Below are positions 11,201-17,926 of a DNA stretch of 40,484 bases, piece after piece. The notes beneath the pieces were generated by a model, which was given only the letters and a program-made list of their open reading frames with translations, made no database searches and was not told the DNA's origin. This DNA comes from Bdellovibrionales bacterium RIFOXYD1_FULL_55_31 (lineage in GTDB: Bacteria > Bdellovibrionota > UBA1018), in NCBI GenBank assembly GCA_001770175.1, contig MEQK01000196.1, positions 1-40,484 of the forward strand, in the 5' to 3' direction. How positions within the stretch are numbered: position 1 is the stretch's first letter; the number at the start of each line of letters is the position of its first letter. A program made the translations under genes and the position numbers.

Positions 11201-11257
11201 AACGCCGGCCTCGACAGCTATCTCTCACCGCATTCGATCTGGTTTCAGGAACAGTGA
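5243..11257 (+). CDS. Giant Ig-repeat and beta-propeller surface lipoprotein
   Basis: This is a predicted 2004-residue exported protein. The ATG at 5243 is preferred over 5228 because AGGCGGAG lies just before it; it gives MLRYFRPEIGF, a hydrophobic segment and AGC at Cys22, a near-lipobox (Leu at -4). Residues 46-1613 are 18 tandem putative-Ig (He_PIG-like) repeats of about 87 residues, each with a PALPAGLSLS-type core, SGTPT and TNSGGSS...ITV. Repeats 2-18 each hold two Cys about 20 residues apart, probably a disulfide; repeat 1 lacks them. Residues 1614-2004 are seven TolB/PD40-type repeats (NIW...DG...FSPDG...SK), likely one propeller. The protein probably reaches from the cell surface as a stalk with the propeller at the tip. 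Ligand unknown; a role in adhesion is inference. Confidence 0.9.
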   Translation: MLRYFRPEIGFLVLLATLGAGCVNPVSPPGAQSLVATKGPPMQLQYATSPANYPQTIEITPNTLSAQGQIDRLSIRPATLPDGLTFDSATGTISGTPTQITPATEYIVTAYNGYGSNFTRLVIAITDIPPVMSYAGDTTLVYNIGVPIAPITPTLSGGPATDCLAYPPLPEGLTVSPTCEISGTPTESETAANHFVFAVNSGGSSSILFNITVIDNPPTISYPASPFTFYRGIALTTVSATAGGGEITSCAAAPSLPAGLTLGADCAISGIPSNLLAATPHTITATNNGGSASAGISIAIQDLVPDISFSGTPFTFTKGTAIAALIPTNDGGIIDSCTPTPALPAGLALSANCQITGTPTTVAAATNHAIKATNGAGNSTATINIKVNDIPPKFRYASSAFIFLNRSAITPKTVTSTGGAITGCSSSPALPAGLSLSSDCTLSGTPSQSAPATTYLITGTNSGGSGTTTISITVQEIPPVLSFAGSPFTFNKNVPITAKTPANSGGTVTACTSTPPLPTGLVLSSTCIISGTPAVTSAATAYAITGTNSVGSSAPNISITVNDTPPNITYTGSPFNFTLNSPITTLSATNTGGAPTSCSIAPALPAGLAISNSDCSISGTPTALSTAADYTITATNTGGSSTATINITVKDSAPAISYAGNPYNFFKDSAITALSPANTGGAIVSCAISPAVPAGLTFSATDCALTGTPTAVTASTSYTVTATNSGGSSATVLVFEVKDVAPTLSYSPASHILAKGDAVSITATTGGGTITSCNSSPGLPAGFIISNTTCNVTGTANAVSPAASYTITAANSGGSVSSILNITVNDLLPNISFAGNPFEYPLNVAIATLTPTNTGGTVVSCESSPTLPAGLTLSNTCVLTGTPTVLAAAADYTIIATNSAGSDSKSINITVKDTAPTISYIGSPYTYTRGSAIPLLTPTTGGGAIVSCASSPALPAGLSLSSGCILSGTPTAIAAAADYTITATNSGGSNSATINITIKDVAPNISYAGSPFTHTKDVTIASLTPANSGGAIVSCNSVPALPAGLSLSSGCVLSGTPTAITATADYVVTATNTGGTSSATINITVNDAKPVISYAGSPFAYIINGAIAALNASNSGGTITSCVSAPLLPTGLAISATCAITGTPTALTAAQTYTITASNTGGSSSFGISIAVVDDAPLIDYLPTSYNFTYTKGTAIDALTPNNSGGAITSCSASPALPTGLSLSSTCTLSGTPSAIRAAQDYAIQATNSGGSSSSVITITVNDTAPVIAYPGSPFVYTLNAAIATVTPTNTGGAILSCASIPSLPAGLNLSSTCVITGTPTALSTQADYTITATNSGGNSSAAVRITVNATAPAISYLGSPFVYVKNSAIPGLNPANTGGTIVSCASNPALPVGLNLSSVCVLTGTPATVAAAADYTITATNSGGSSSATINIKVNDLASNLSYAGSPFTYTRNAAISALTPSNSGGTIVSCNAAPALPAGLSLSATCVLSGTPTVLAGAADYVVTGTNSGGSSNATINIRVLELAPNISYTPDTHAFVLREAIPAVNPTNTGGTITSCSPAPALPAGLSLSATCVITGTPSVTSGASNYTITAQNSGGSSTATVTIRVKNQPLILFYGKTALGGGFNGTAPLSANIWKTTADGQTRSSLTSMPNLGRDSIYPSFSASGAKVLYCSKRALDGTVGSPANGSYDIWTATSTGASPTGITANTNNNRDSDDPPVFSPDGTKVVFASKTSLNGLPDGNPASLSYNIWIMDADGLNKAALTANSVAGLDSRAPVFSPDGMTIYFHSKTALDGSNNGTAANSFNIWKINRDGTGKTKLTNETLAAKDCTEPSVSPDGLTLIYVSKADIGMTPASSTNIWKMNVDGTERTALTINTNAAMDSKNPHYSSDGSEIVFASKMNVNAAAVSSFNIWKMASTGASQVALTTNNAAALDSDSPNFSPDDARIAFISKMNVLGTAASSTNLWVMNSDGTGQTAITQNTNAGLDSYLSPHSIWFQEQ
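5378..10081 (+). repeat. 18 tandem Ig-like repeats, ~261 bp each
   Basis: There are eighteen in-frame units of about 261 bp. The first (to 5632) is divergent and cysteine-free; the next 17 share a conserved Cys pair (typically SC then TC/GC/DC). Later units are more alike than early ones: 8177-8208 and 9488-9519 are identical over 32 bases. This suggests expansion by unequal recombination. Confidence 0.9.
10082..11254 (+). repeat. Seven TolB/PD40-like propeller repeats
   Basis: Seven units of roughly 55-65 residues carry NIW (or DIW/NLW), then xxDG, a Thr-rich strand, D-S and FSPDG followed by xxxFxSK. The first strand (LILFYGKTAL) and the final PHSIWF could close a seven-bladed ring. Confidence 0.75.
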
Positions 11258-11279
11258 TGACCTGATAGGATCATGTCGA

Positions 11280-12212
11280 ATGGAGCACTACTTCCCTTAC
11301 AGCCGATATCTAAAGAACATTTTCGGCGGGAAAACCTACAAAATCGTCGTTACTAGCGGGCTCTCCTGCCCAACGCGCGACAATTCCATCGCAAGCGGCG
11401 GTTGTGCGTTCTGTGACGTTCGGGCTTCGAGTTCATTTTTTGGTTTTGGCTTCGGTCAAAAAAATCCTGCGCGGACTGTCGCAGAGCAGATCAAATCGGG
11501 CATGCCGGCGATGCGTGAACGCTTCGGAGCCAAAAAGTTCCTCGCCTATTTTCAAAGCTACACGAACACGTATGCTGACGCGGCGTTTTTGCGCGAATTG
11601 TACCAGGCAGCCCTGAATCAACCCGGGATTGAAGGACTTTGCATTTCAACCCGCCCTGACTGCCTTCCTGACCCGGTTCTCGAGCTGCTCGAGGAACTCG
11701 CGAATCGTGCTTACCTTTCACTGGAACTCGGCGTCCAATCCTTCGAAGACGAAACCTTGCAATGGCTCGGGCGCGGACACGACAGTGAATGCGCTAAGAG
11801 AGCCTTGGAGCGCCTACGACTTCGCGCCCCGCACGTTCATGTCTGCGTTCATCTGATACTCGGAGCGCCGACCGATTCACCAGATGCGGCAACAAAGGCC
11901 GCGCGACTGATCAATAGTTCCGGTGCCCGCGGCGCCAAGCTCCATCAACTCATGGTCCTCGAGGGAACTGAACTCGCCCGACGATGGCGTGAAAACCCGT
12001 TCCCGACCCTCTCCATCGATCAATATGCTGACGCAGTTATTGAATTCATTGAAACGCTCTCCCCGGGAATTTACATTGAGCGACTCTGCGCCACCGCCAC
12101 TCGCGCCGAAGAGTGCCTCGCGCCAGACTGGAGCCGAACGAGGTGGACACCTCATAATCGTTTACGGGAAATCCTCGCAGCGAGATCGTGCCGACAGGGC
12201 ACAAAAGCTTAA
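11280..12212 (+). CDS. Radical SAM protein, YhcC family (TIGR01212)
   Basis: This 310-residue protein carries the radical SAM cluster motif in the YhcC arrangement: Cys30, Cys42 and Cys45 (CPTRDN...GGCAFC, a wide CX11CX2C). It also has the family stretches YFQSYTNTYA, CISTRPDC, YLSLELGVQS and VHLILGAPTD. The family resembles the Elp3 radical SAM domain; its substrate is not established to my knowledge. The start at 11280 (MEHYFPYSRYLKNIFGG) is chosen because family members begin at this point, it has an AGGA ribosome site, and the longer in-frame start would run into the upstream gene. The stop overlaps the rlmN stop on the other strand by four bases (TTAA), a tail-to-tail arrangement. Confidence 0.88.
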   Translation: MEHYFPYSRYLKNIFGGKTYKIVVTSGLSCPTRDNSIASGGCAFCDVRASSSFFGFGFGQKNPARTVAEQIKSGMPAMRERFGAKKFLAYFQSYTNTYADAAFLRELYQAALNQPGIEGLCISTRPDCLPDPVLELLEELANRAYLSLELGVQSFEDETLQWLGRGHDSECAKRALERLRLRAPHVHVCVHLILGAPTDSPDAATKAARLINSSGARGAKLHQLMVLEGTELARRWRENPFPTLSIDQYADAVIEFIETLSPGIYIERLCATATRAEECLAPDWSRTRWTPHNRLREILAARSCRQGTKA

Positions 12213-13363
12213 ACGGACTGCAGCTTAAGAAGGCTGCGCAGCTGACCGCATGCGGCCAGAATCTCAGCGCCCCGAGAGACCCGAATCAGTGCAGTCAAAC
12301 CGTGATCAACCAGGTATTTTTGGAAAGCAGTGACCCGCTGTTCTGAGGGCTGTCGATACACGGAGCCCTCATGCTCGTTGAAGGGAATGAGATTGATCTT
12401 GCACGGAATCCCGCGAATCCAGTCCGTCAGGCGGGCGGCGTCTTCCAGCGAATCGTTGAAGCCACCAAGAAGAACATATTCGAACGTGATCCGTCGATGG
12501 CTCCCCAGCGGAAACTTTCTGCAAGCCGCCATGAGCGCTTCGATATTCCACTTCTTGTTGACGGGCATGATCTCGGTCCGCTGCTCATCCGTGGTCGCAT
12601 TCAACGAGATCGCGAGCGAGATATCGATCCTTCGGCCCAGTTCCTCGATTGCGGGCACAAGCCCGCTTGTGCTCACGGTCACCTTGCGTTTCGAGAAATT
12701 CAAGCCATCCTGATCCAGGAGTATCTGAGAGGCTTTGATCACGTTTTCAAGATTATGAAGGGGCTCTCCCATTCCCATGAAAACAATATTCGTCAGGGGG
12801 GCGAGGACCCGCATTTCGAGGACTTGAGCGATGATTTCGTGAACCTCAAGATTGCGGTCGAGTCCCTGGATGCCCGTCAGACAGAATTTGCAGCCCATCG
12901 CGCAACCAACCTGGCTCGAAATGCAGGCTGTGAGCCGGCTCCATTCCGCGTCGCCTTGGAATCGCGGTTGGGTTTCCGGCTGTGTTTCCGAGTCCAGTTC
13001 GAGTTCGCGGGCGGCGACGGGAATGATCACACTCTCAACAGTCTTGCTGTCTGTCAGCTCCCAAACAAACTTCACCGTCCCATCGTCCGCCTGACGACGT
13101 TCAAGGACCGGAGGGCGATAGAGTTCAATATTCACCTTGAGCCACTCTCGAAGTTCCTTTGAAAGATCGGTCATCAGATCCCAGTCGAACGTAAATCGCT
13201 GATAAACCCAGTGGAAAATCTGCTTTGCGCGGTAGCGCGCACGTTGTGCAATCTTTTTCTCCGCGTCCTCCGGAGAAACCGCCTGCCGCTCGATTTTGGC
13301 GCGGCCGATCGGCCTAAGCAGATCCGCGAGTTCAGATTGGGTCAAGGATTGAAAATAGATCAT
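12209..13363 (-). CDS. rlmN: RlmN, 23S rRNA/tRNA adenine C2-methyltransferase
   Basis: RlmN is a radical SAM enzyme that methylates A2503 of 23S rRNA and A37 of some tRNAs at C2. The 384-residue product has the cluster motif CAMGCKFC (Cys154, Cys158, Cys161), the conserved TAC before it (Cys147) and the C-terminal AACGQL with Cys372, matching the methyl-carrying cysteine of E. coli RlmN. NIVFMGMGEPL, VTVSTSGLVPAI and VLLGGFND are also typical. An insertion of about 20 residues rich in Gln/Pro/Glu (around residues 119-140) separates the VESVIIP strand from the TACISSQ motif, where most homologues have only a few residues. The gene converges on the YhcC-type gene, and its start is 72 bases beyond the stop of the minus-strand gene upstream. 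Confidence 0.96.
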   Translation of the reverse strand: MIYFQSLTQSELADLLRPIGRAKIERQAVSPEDAEKKIAQRARYRAKQIFHWVYQRFTFDWDLMTDLSKELREWLKVNIELYRPPVLERRQADDGTVKFVWELTDSKTVESVIIPVAARELELDSETQPETQPRFQGDAEWSRLTACISSQVGCAMGCKFCLTGIQGLDRNLEVHEIIAQVLEMRVLAPLTNIVFMGMGEPLHNLENVIKASQILLDQDGLNFSKRKVTVSTSGLVPAIEELGRRIDISLAISLNATTDEQRTEIMPVNKKWNIEALMAACRKFPLGSHRRITFEYVLLGGFNDSLEDAARLTDWIRGIPCKINLIPFNEHEGSVYRQPSEQRVTAFQKYLVDHGLTALIRVSRGAEILAACGQLRSLLKLQSV

Positions 13364-13435
13364 TGCGCTCGGTTTTTAGCGGTTTCAATGCCCGAATTCA
13401 AGGAAAGTTCCGCGGCAAAGCCGGAATATCAACAT

Positions 13436-14239
13436 TCAGAGTCCGAAAACTCCGCGTAACGTCATCAGGCCAAGAAAGTCCCAGCGGAGCGGCACCAGCT
13501 TCACTCGATCGGTCTGCAGCCCCGAGGCGATCTTGCCCCATGGATTCGGCGAATCAGACCAGTCGAGCCAATCCCGGGCCGCGACGAATACGCCCTGAAC
13601 AGGGACCATGTGCTTTTCAGAAAGATACTTCACGACGTCCTCAGGCTGCCGACAACGCTCGGCACCCATGGAGGAGAGATCGGATTTATGAAAAAGCTCA
13701 AGCCGGCCTCTCCGTACGAGAATAAACAGATCTTCCGAGGGCTGCCCTTCCAACCGAATAAAAATGCCATAAGCGGAAGGGAGAACTTTTTTCCACCACC
13801 CCTGGATCGCCGAAAGAAGAAAATGCGGACGGTAGAGAGGATCGCGGCCATTGCTCACGGCATGAACATCCGTCCGAGCCATCGTGCCAGCGGGCGCATT
13901 CGGGCCGCGTTTCGAGGCAAGCGCCTCTTCCGCCTTGGACCGCAGAAACTCCATCTGATCCTGAAAATGCGGAAGCCCCAGCATATCGACCATCCATTCG
14001 TCGACGTCCGCGCGCGCGAACGAAACGAGCTCCCGATGAGAAAGTTCGGCGGCCATCTCCTCAAACCGGGCTCCGATCCAATCCGAAAGGTCTTCCGATT
14101 CCGCGAAAGCGGAAATGATCACGTCTTCTTCCCGGATCACCAGGACCGGTCCTGCCGGCTCGGCGCTTTGCCTGACTAGCGAGCGGCGCCTTGGATAAAA
14201 CATCGACTGGAAACTGCGCCAATCATACGTCAGTTCCAT
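13436..14239 (-). CDS. Conserved-looking hypothetical protein
   Basis: I do not recognise this 267-residue protein. It has no signal peptide or membrane segment and contains several Trp-rich patches (WRSFQSMFYPRRR, IQGWWKKVLPSAYGIFIRLEG, ARDWLDWSDSPNPWGKIASG). The segment after residue ~150 looks like mixed alpha/beta with strands LFILVRRGRLELF and PVQGVFVAARDW. I chose Met at 14239 because GGGGAGG precedes it; an in-frame ATG at 14251 has no clear ribosome site. It overlaps the end of the upstream gene (14223) by 17 bases, so the two are almost certainly cotranscribed and perhaps act together. Confidence 0.75.
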   Translation of the reverse strand: MELTYDWRSFQSMFYPRRRSLVRQSAEPAGPVLVIREEDVIISAFAESEDLSDWIGARFEEMAAELSHRELVSFARADVDEWMVDMLGLPHFQDQMEFLRSKAEEALASKRGPNAPAGTMARTDVHAVSNGRDPLYRPHFLLSAIQGWWKKVLPSAYGIFIRLEGQPSEDLFILVRRGRLELFHKSDLSSMGAERCRQPEDVVKYLSEKHMVPVQGVFVAARDWLDWSDSPNPWGKIASGLQTDRVKLVPLRWDFLGLMTLRGVFGL

Positions 14240-16283
14240 GAGCCTCCCCATGCGTTATCACCGATTGCTCAAGTCGGGGAGCACCCCGCGCAACGCCCGC
14301 TTCGGGCTGAACGCGCTTTGCATTCCGATCCGTATTCACCGCAAGAGACAACACGCCACAAGGTGCCGCCTCCAACGAAAACCGATTCGCCACGACCGGG
14401 TCCGTTTCAGCGGCGCCGACTGCCGCATCGGCCGAAAACCACCCCGCGAAATCCGAAACAGCGACTGCATTTGGAAAAATGATATCGGCGGCAACATGAC
14501 GCCGCGTTTCGTTCAGAATAAAAATACCGAGTTGGGCATCCGGCTTTTCCAGCGGAATCACGTTAAGCCGGCTATCGCTCATTCGACAGTACCCTTCGAC
14601 CTCGCCCAGCGCGAGCATGGAGCCGACAAAGGCGCCCCACGGAGCGGGCGTCTTATCAGGAACTTCGAACAGAACTAGCTTCCCTTCCCCAAACGAGTGA
14701 AGGTGGTACGGGATCCCGAGGTCAACGTCGATCCGCTTTGTCGAGCCGGTCACGGCTTCGAGTTCTCGTCGTGCGGCTTCGGTATAAAGTGTTGTCCGGG
14801 GCAGCGCCACGATCCGCCCGGCTCGCGCAAGCGCGGACAACTTAAACACGAGTTCCCGCGTGAGAATGGTCGCCGGATCGACAATGACCACGCCCGCGCT
14901 CCCGTCGCGGATCGCGAGCTCCACGGAAGCTGAAATCCGCGCGCTTGATCCGGCGTGCTTGAAAATTTCGTCCCAGATCACGCCACCGCTCGACCAAACA
15001 TGGGGCGTCAGATAAATCGCCTTGGTGCGCAGTTTCAGCTGCCCGGCTGCAATCAGCTTCCCGATCGCGTCAGTTCGGCTTCTGAACGCGTGAGAAAGCG
15101 AAAACCAGTCGCTCTCATCCAGGAGAATCCCGCCGCCCTGGCCACCCATGAGGAGCAGCGACTTCAAAATCAGGAACTGCTTCTCAGGATCGGAAAGGTT
15201 CCTGAAGCCGCCGAGCGAACTCCAGTGCATGAAGGGAGCGGCAACACTGGTTGAACCGTACGTCGCACGGGAGGCCGCTTGATCGATAATCGCTGATAGC
15301 CTCGAAATATCGGCGTTGCCCCCGGACAGCGTGTGCAGGAAATGGGAATAGCAGAATCCCGGATCAGCTTCGGGCGTATACAGCTCGATCTCGCGAGCTT
15401 TGAGAAAATTAGCCTTTTTACGCACGAGCTGGAAAGTACGATTCCGGAATACATCCTCGGAATGCTGGTAAAACCAGCGCCGGTTCACCTCATCAAAATG
15501 TCGCGATTTCCAGCGATTCGCGGCCAGCGGATTTGGATCCAGGAACTCGCGTTGACCGTAGAACTGCTCAAGACGTTGCCTGAACGCGATCGCCGCGCTT
15601 CCGCAGTAGTCGCCCGCAACGCCGCCGAAGGCATTGCGGGAAGAGAGCTGTTGTGAGCGGTAGTACTTCCAGAAGCTTCCCGAGAGCGAAACCGTGAGGC
15701 GCGCGACGGTGTTGGGCTGATTTCGTCCAAGGTCCGCCAGGAGCGCGTCCATTCGGGAAAGAAAGCTATAATAACGTTTGTTGAATTCGGGCGCGAACAG
15801 GGATGGAAGACTGAAGGCGTTAGGCGGCAGATTAACGGAAATTCTCGCGGGTGTACCCGCGCTGTTTCCATCCTGCTTTCGTGAAGACTCGAGCATTTTT
15901 CCGGGAAAAGGCTGCGCCATATCGTCTTTGCGGAGCATCACGTCCTTTGGAATTCCTGAATTCAAAAAATGAATCCCGACTTCGGGAGTGATGATCAGGG
16001 AAACAGACATATCGCGCTCAGCGGTAGCCTGAAGAAAGCGCGTCAGCATGTGAGAAATATCCGACTCGATCGCCTGCCAAGGAACAAAGCTCGCGATGTT
16101 CCTCACCCCGCTTCGAACGAGCTGATCCAAACGCTCCGTTAGCGCTGAATTCTTACGAGACAGTCCAGCCGAACCTCCGACCGTTGGACAGAGTTCCCAA
16201 TAGTTGACCAGCAGCTGAACCGGAAACGGATTTCCCCCCCCTGACATGTCATGGAGTATGACACGGCAGATTTCAGGAGTCAC
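14223..16283 (-). CDS. Large unrecognised protein, possible TIM-barrel glycosidase-like fold
   Basis: This 686-residue protein begins with GTG at 16283, with an in-frame ATG at 16247 as alternative. No signal peptide is visible. The N-terminal region (LTERLDQLVRSGVRNIASFV, PWQAIESD, then MSVSLIITPEVGIHF) reads like the first strands of a beta-galactosidase-type (GH42/GH35-like) barrel, and GGQGGGILLDESDWFSLSHAF and GVVIVDPATILT suggest later barrel and Rossmann-like parts, followed by beta-rich C-terminal domains. I cannot identify the catalytic pair, so enzymatic function is only a suggestion. A run of eight G (coding strand) lies just after the ATG at 16247, where slippage would break the frame. 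It is divergent from pgi and overlaps the downstream hypothetical gene. Confidence 0.75.
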   Translation of the reverse strand: MTPEICRVILHDMSGGGNPFPVQLLVNYWELCPTVGGSAGLSRKNSALTERLDQLVRSGVRNIASFVPWQAIESDISHMLTRFLQATAERDMSVSLIITPEVGIHFLNSGIPKDVMLRKDDMAQPFPGKMLESSRKQDGNSAGTPARISVNLPPNAFSLPSLFAPEFNKRYYSFLSRMDALLADLGRNQPNTVARLTVSLSGSFWKYYRSQQLSSRNAFGGVAGDYCGSAAIAFRQRLEQFYGQREFLDPNPLAANRWKSRHFDEVNRRWFYQHSEDVFRNRTFQLVRKKANFLKAREIELYTPEADPGFCYSHFLHTLSGGNADISRLSAIIDQAASRATYGSTSVAAPFMHWSSLGGFRNLSDPEKQFLILKSLLLMGGQGGGILLDESDWFSLSHAFRSRTDAIGKLIAAGQLKLRTKAIYLTPHVWSSGGVIWDEIFKHAGSSARISASVELAIRDGSAGVVIVDPATILTRELVFKLSALARAGRIVALPRTTLYTEAARRELEAVTGSTKRIDVDLGIPYHLHSFGEGKLVLFEVPDKTPAPWGAFVGSMLALGEVEGYCRMSDSRLNVIPLEKPDAQLGIFILNETRRHVAADIIFPNAVAVSDFAGWFSADAAVGAAETDPVVANRFSLEAAPCGVLSLAVNTDRNAKRVQPEAGVARGAPRLEQSVITHGEAHGTDV
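16234..16241 (-). repeat. G8 homopolymer near the 5' end of the 686-aa gene
   Basis: Eight C on the plus strand are eight G in the coding strand, covering codons 15-17 counted from GTG 16283 (the SGGGN segment). Such tracts near a start are typical of slippage-prone contingency sites, but one strain cannot show variation. Confidence 0.6.
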
Positions 16284-16455
16284 CCCAATGTAATATTTTT
16301 CTGAACAAGACTTACGGTTTACCAGCCCATCTGAACACCCGTCCTTGCCGAACGCCGTTCTAGAATCCGTCCGGTGAACTCAACAATGTCACACAAAATG
16401 ACGCTGCTCGAACGCCATGGTTCAATATTGCGGCGAGTCATCGCGCCGAATTCGC

Positions 16456-16485
16456 ATGACAAAACCGAAAATCAAGCATTAGAAT
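16456..16485 (+). promoter_or_regulatory. Likely pgi promoter
   Basis: ATGACA (16456-16461, five of six to TTGACA) is followed after 18 bases by TAGAAT (16480-16485). It lies 22 bases before the pgi ATG, with GAGAGG (16496-16501) as ribosome site. The rest of 16284-16507 is the divergent spacer; I see no other clear site in it. Confidence 0.45.
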
Positions 16486-16507
16486 CGCAAATTCTGAGAG
16501 GTTATCT

Positions 16508-17836
16508 ATGACAGTCACCGCATCGCGTCTTGGCAGTTCTCCCATCATGTTGGACTGGTCCAATCTGGTCCGTGTATCCACTGGAACCGGCTTTAAAACT
16601 GAACTGGCTACCCATTCGAAAGAATGGGCGGACGCCTGGGGCAAGCTCAAAGCCCGTTTCGAAACGAACGAAATCGGCTTTTACAACGCCCCCATCGCAC
16701 CAGAACTCTCCCAAGTCCGCGAAACCGAAGCGATGGTCCAGGAACTACTCAAGCGCAATCAGTTCACGGATTGCCTGTTTCTCGGAATAGGCGGCAGCGC
16801 TCTCGGTCCAATCAGCCTCCTCTCGTCGCTCCAGGAGAAATGTGGCCCGAAAATCCGATTCCACTTCACTGAAAATCCCGATCCCGTGGAATGGCGCGCG
16901 ACGATCAGCCGCCTGAGCCCGGACCGTACGCTCGTTTGCGCTGTTACAAAATCCGGCACCACGTTCGAGACGGTCGCACAGATGCTTGCCGCTCTGGAAT
17001 GGCTGGGTAAAACGCGTTACCAATCCCACTTCCTCGCCATCACGGATCCTTCCCGCGGCGACTTGAAAGCCTTCGCAAACAAAGAGGGGATCCCAACCCT
17101 TCATATCGCGCCGTCGATAGGCGGACGGTTCAGTATTTTTTCGCCCGTGGGCCTCTTCCCCGCTGCGTTTGCAGGACTCTCGGTTTCCGACTTCCTGGCA
17201 GGAGCGAAACAAGTCCGAGACTTCGTGGAAAAAACACCGATTGAGAAGAACCCTCTGTTCATCCTCGGCGATGAACTGATTCAACAGGGCTCACGTCGTA
17301 CGGTTCACGTCTGCATGCCTTATTCGACCAGACTGCGTCTCATCGGAGACTGGTTTGTTCAGCTCTGGGGCGAAAGTCTCGGAAAGGACGGAAAAGGCTT
17401 TACGCCGGTAGCCGCAGTGGGAGCAACCGACCAGCATAGCATCCTCCAACTTTTGCGAGATGGTCCGGACGATAAGGTCACGCTTTTCATGGTCGTTGAC
17501 CAGGTAGAGGACGAGGTAAAAATTCCGCGGATCAACTTCGGCCCGGGACATCCCAGTTATGCGTCTTTCAAGCTTCTTGAGGGACACACCCTGCATGAGC
17601 TCCTTCAAACGGAATATCGTGCCACGTCCCAGGTCCTCACCAAGAAAGGCAGACCGAACGCGACCATGCGGTTGGACCGACTCGACGAAAGGGCCATGGG
17701 AGCTCTCTACTTCGCCTTTTCAGTTTTGACGGCCTTTACAGGGACGTTGATGCGGATTAATCCGTTCGATCAGCCGGGAGTTGAAGAAGGAAAAATATAT
17801 ACACGGGAAGCTTTGAGTTCCGGATCACGGGAATAA
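16508..17836 (+). CDS. pgi: Glucose-6-phosphate isomerase
   Basis: Pgi interconverts glucose-6-phosphate and fructose-6-phosphate in the cytoplasm for glycolysis and gluconeogenesis. The 442-residue protein belongs to the shorter form of the family (about 450 residues, against about 550 in E. coli). Motifs visible in order are FLGIGGSALGP (residues 91-101), VTKSGTTFET (phosphate-binding), the signature GGRFSIFSPVGLFP, WGESLGKDGKG with the catalytic-region Glu, QHSILQLLRDGP and the C-terminal NPFDQPGVEEGK with the active-site Lys. It is a monocistronic-looking gene with its own promoter, 90 bases before the diguanylate cyclase, and divergent from the 686-residue barrel-like gene. Confidence 0.96.
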   Translation: MTVTASRLGSSPIMLDWSNLVRVSTGTGFKTELATHSKEWADAWGKLKARFETNEIGFYNAPIAPELSQVRETEAMVQELLKRNQFTDCLFLGIGGSALGPISLLSSLQEKCGPKIRFHFTENPDPVEWRATISRLSPDRTLVCAVTKSGTTFETVAQMLAALEWLGKTRYQSHFLAITDPSRGDLKAFANKEGIPTLHIAPSIGGRFSIFSPVGLFPAAFAGLSVSDFLAGAKQVRDFVEKTPIEKNPLFILGDELIQQGSRRTVHVCMPYSTRLRLIGDWFVQLWGESLGKDGKGFTPVAAVGATDQHSILQLLRDGPDDKVTLFMVVDQVEDEVKIPRINFGPGHPSYASFKLLEGHTLHELLQTEYRATSQVLTKKGRPNATMRLDRLDERAMGALYFAFSVLTAFTGTLMRINPFDQPGVEEGKIYTREALSSGSRE

Positions 17837-17890
17837 TGTACGCGGGTTTTCCGACCAAAAAGGTTCAAGACAAAAACAAATATTAACTGT

Positions 17891-17919
17891 TTGACGCGCA
17901 AAACTCGCCCGACTACTCT
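17891..17919 (+). promoter_or_regulatory. Possible promoter of the diguanylate cyclase gene
   Basis: TTGACG (17891-17896) is followed after exactly 17 bases by TACTCT (17914-17919), only seven bases before the ATG at 17927. If real, the mRNA would start at or next to the ATG (leaderless), consistent with the absence of a Shine-Dalgarno sequence. The -10 is weak. Confidence 0.3.
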
Positions 17920-17926
17920 GAAATCT

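Noticed and set aside
12371-13162. 263-aa plus-strand ORF opposite rlmN
   Set aside because: It is a shadow of rlmN, where all cluster cysteines are intact on the minus strand.
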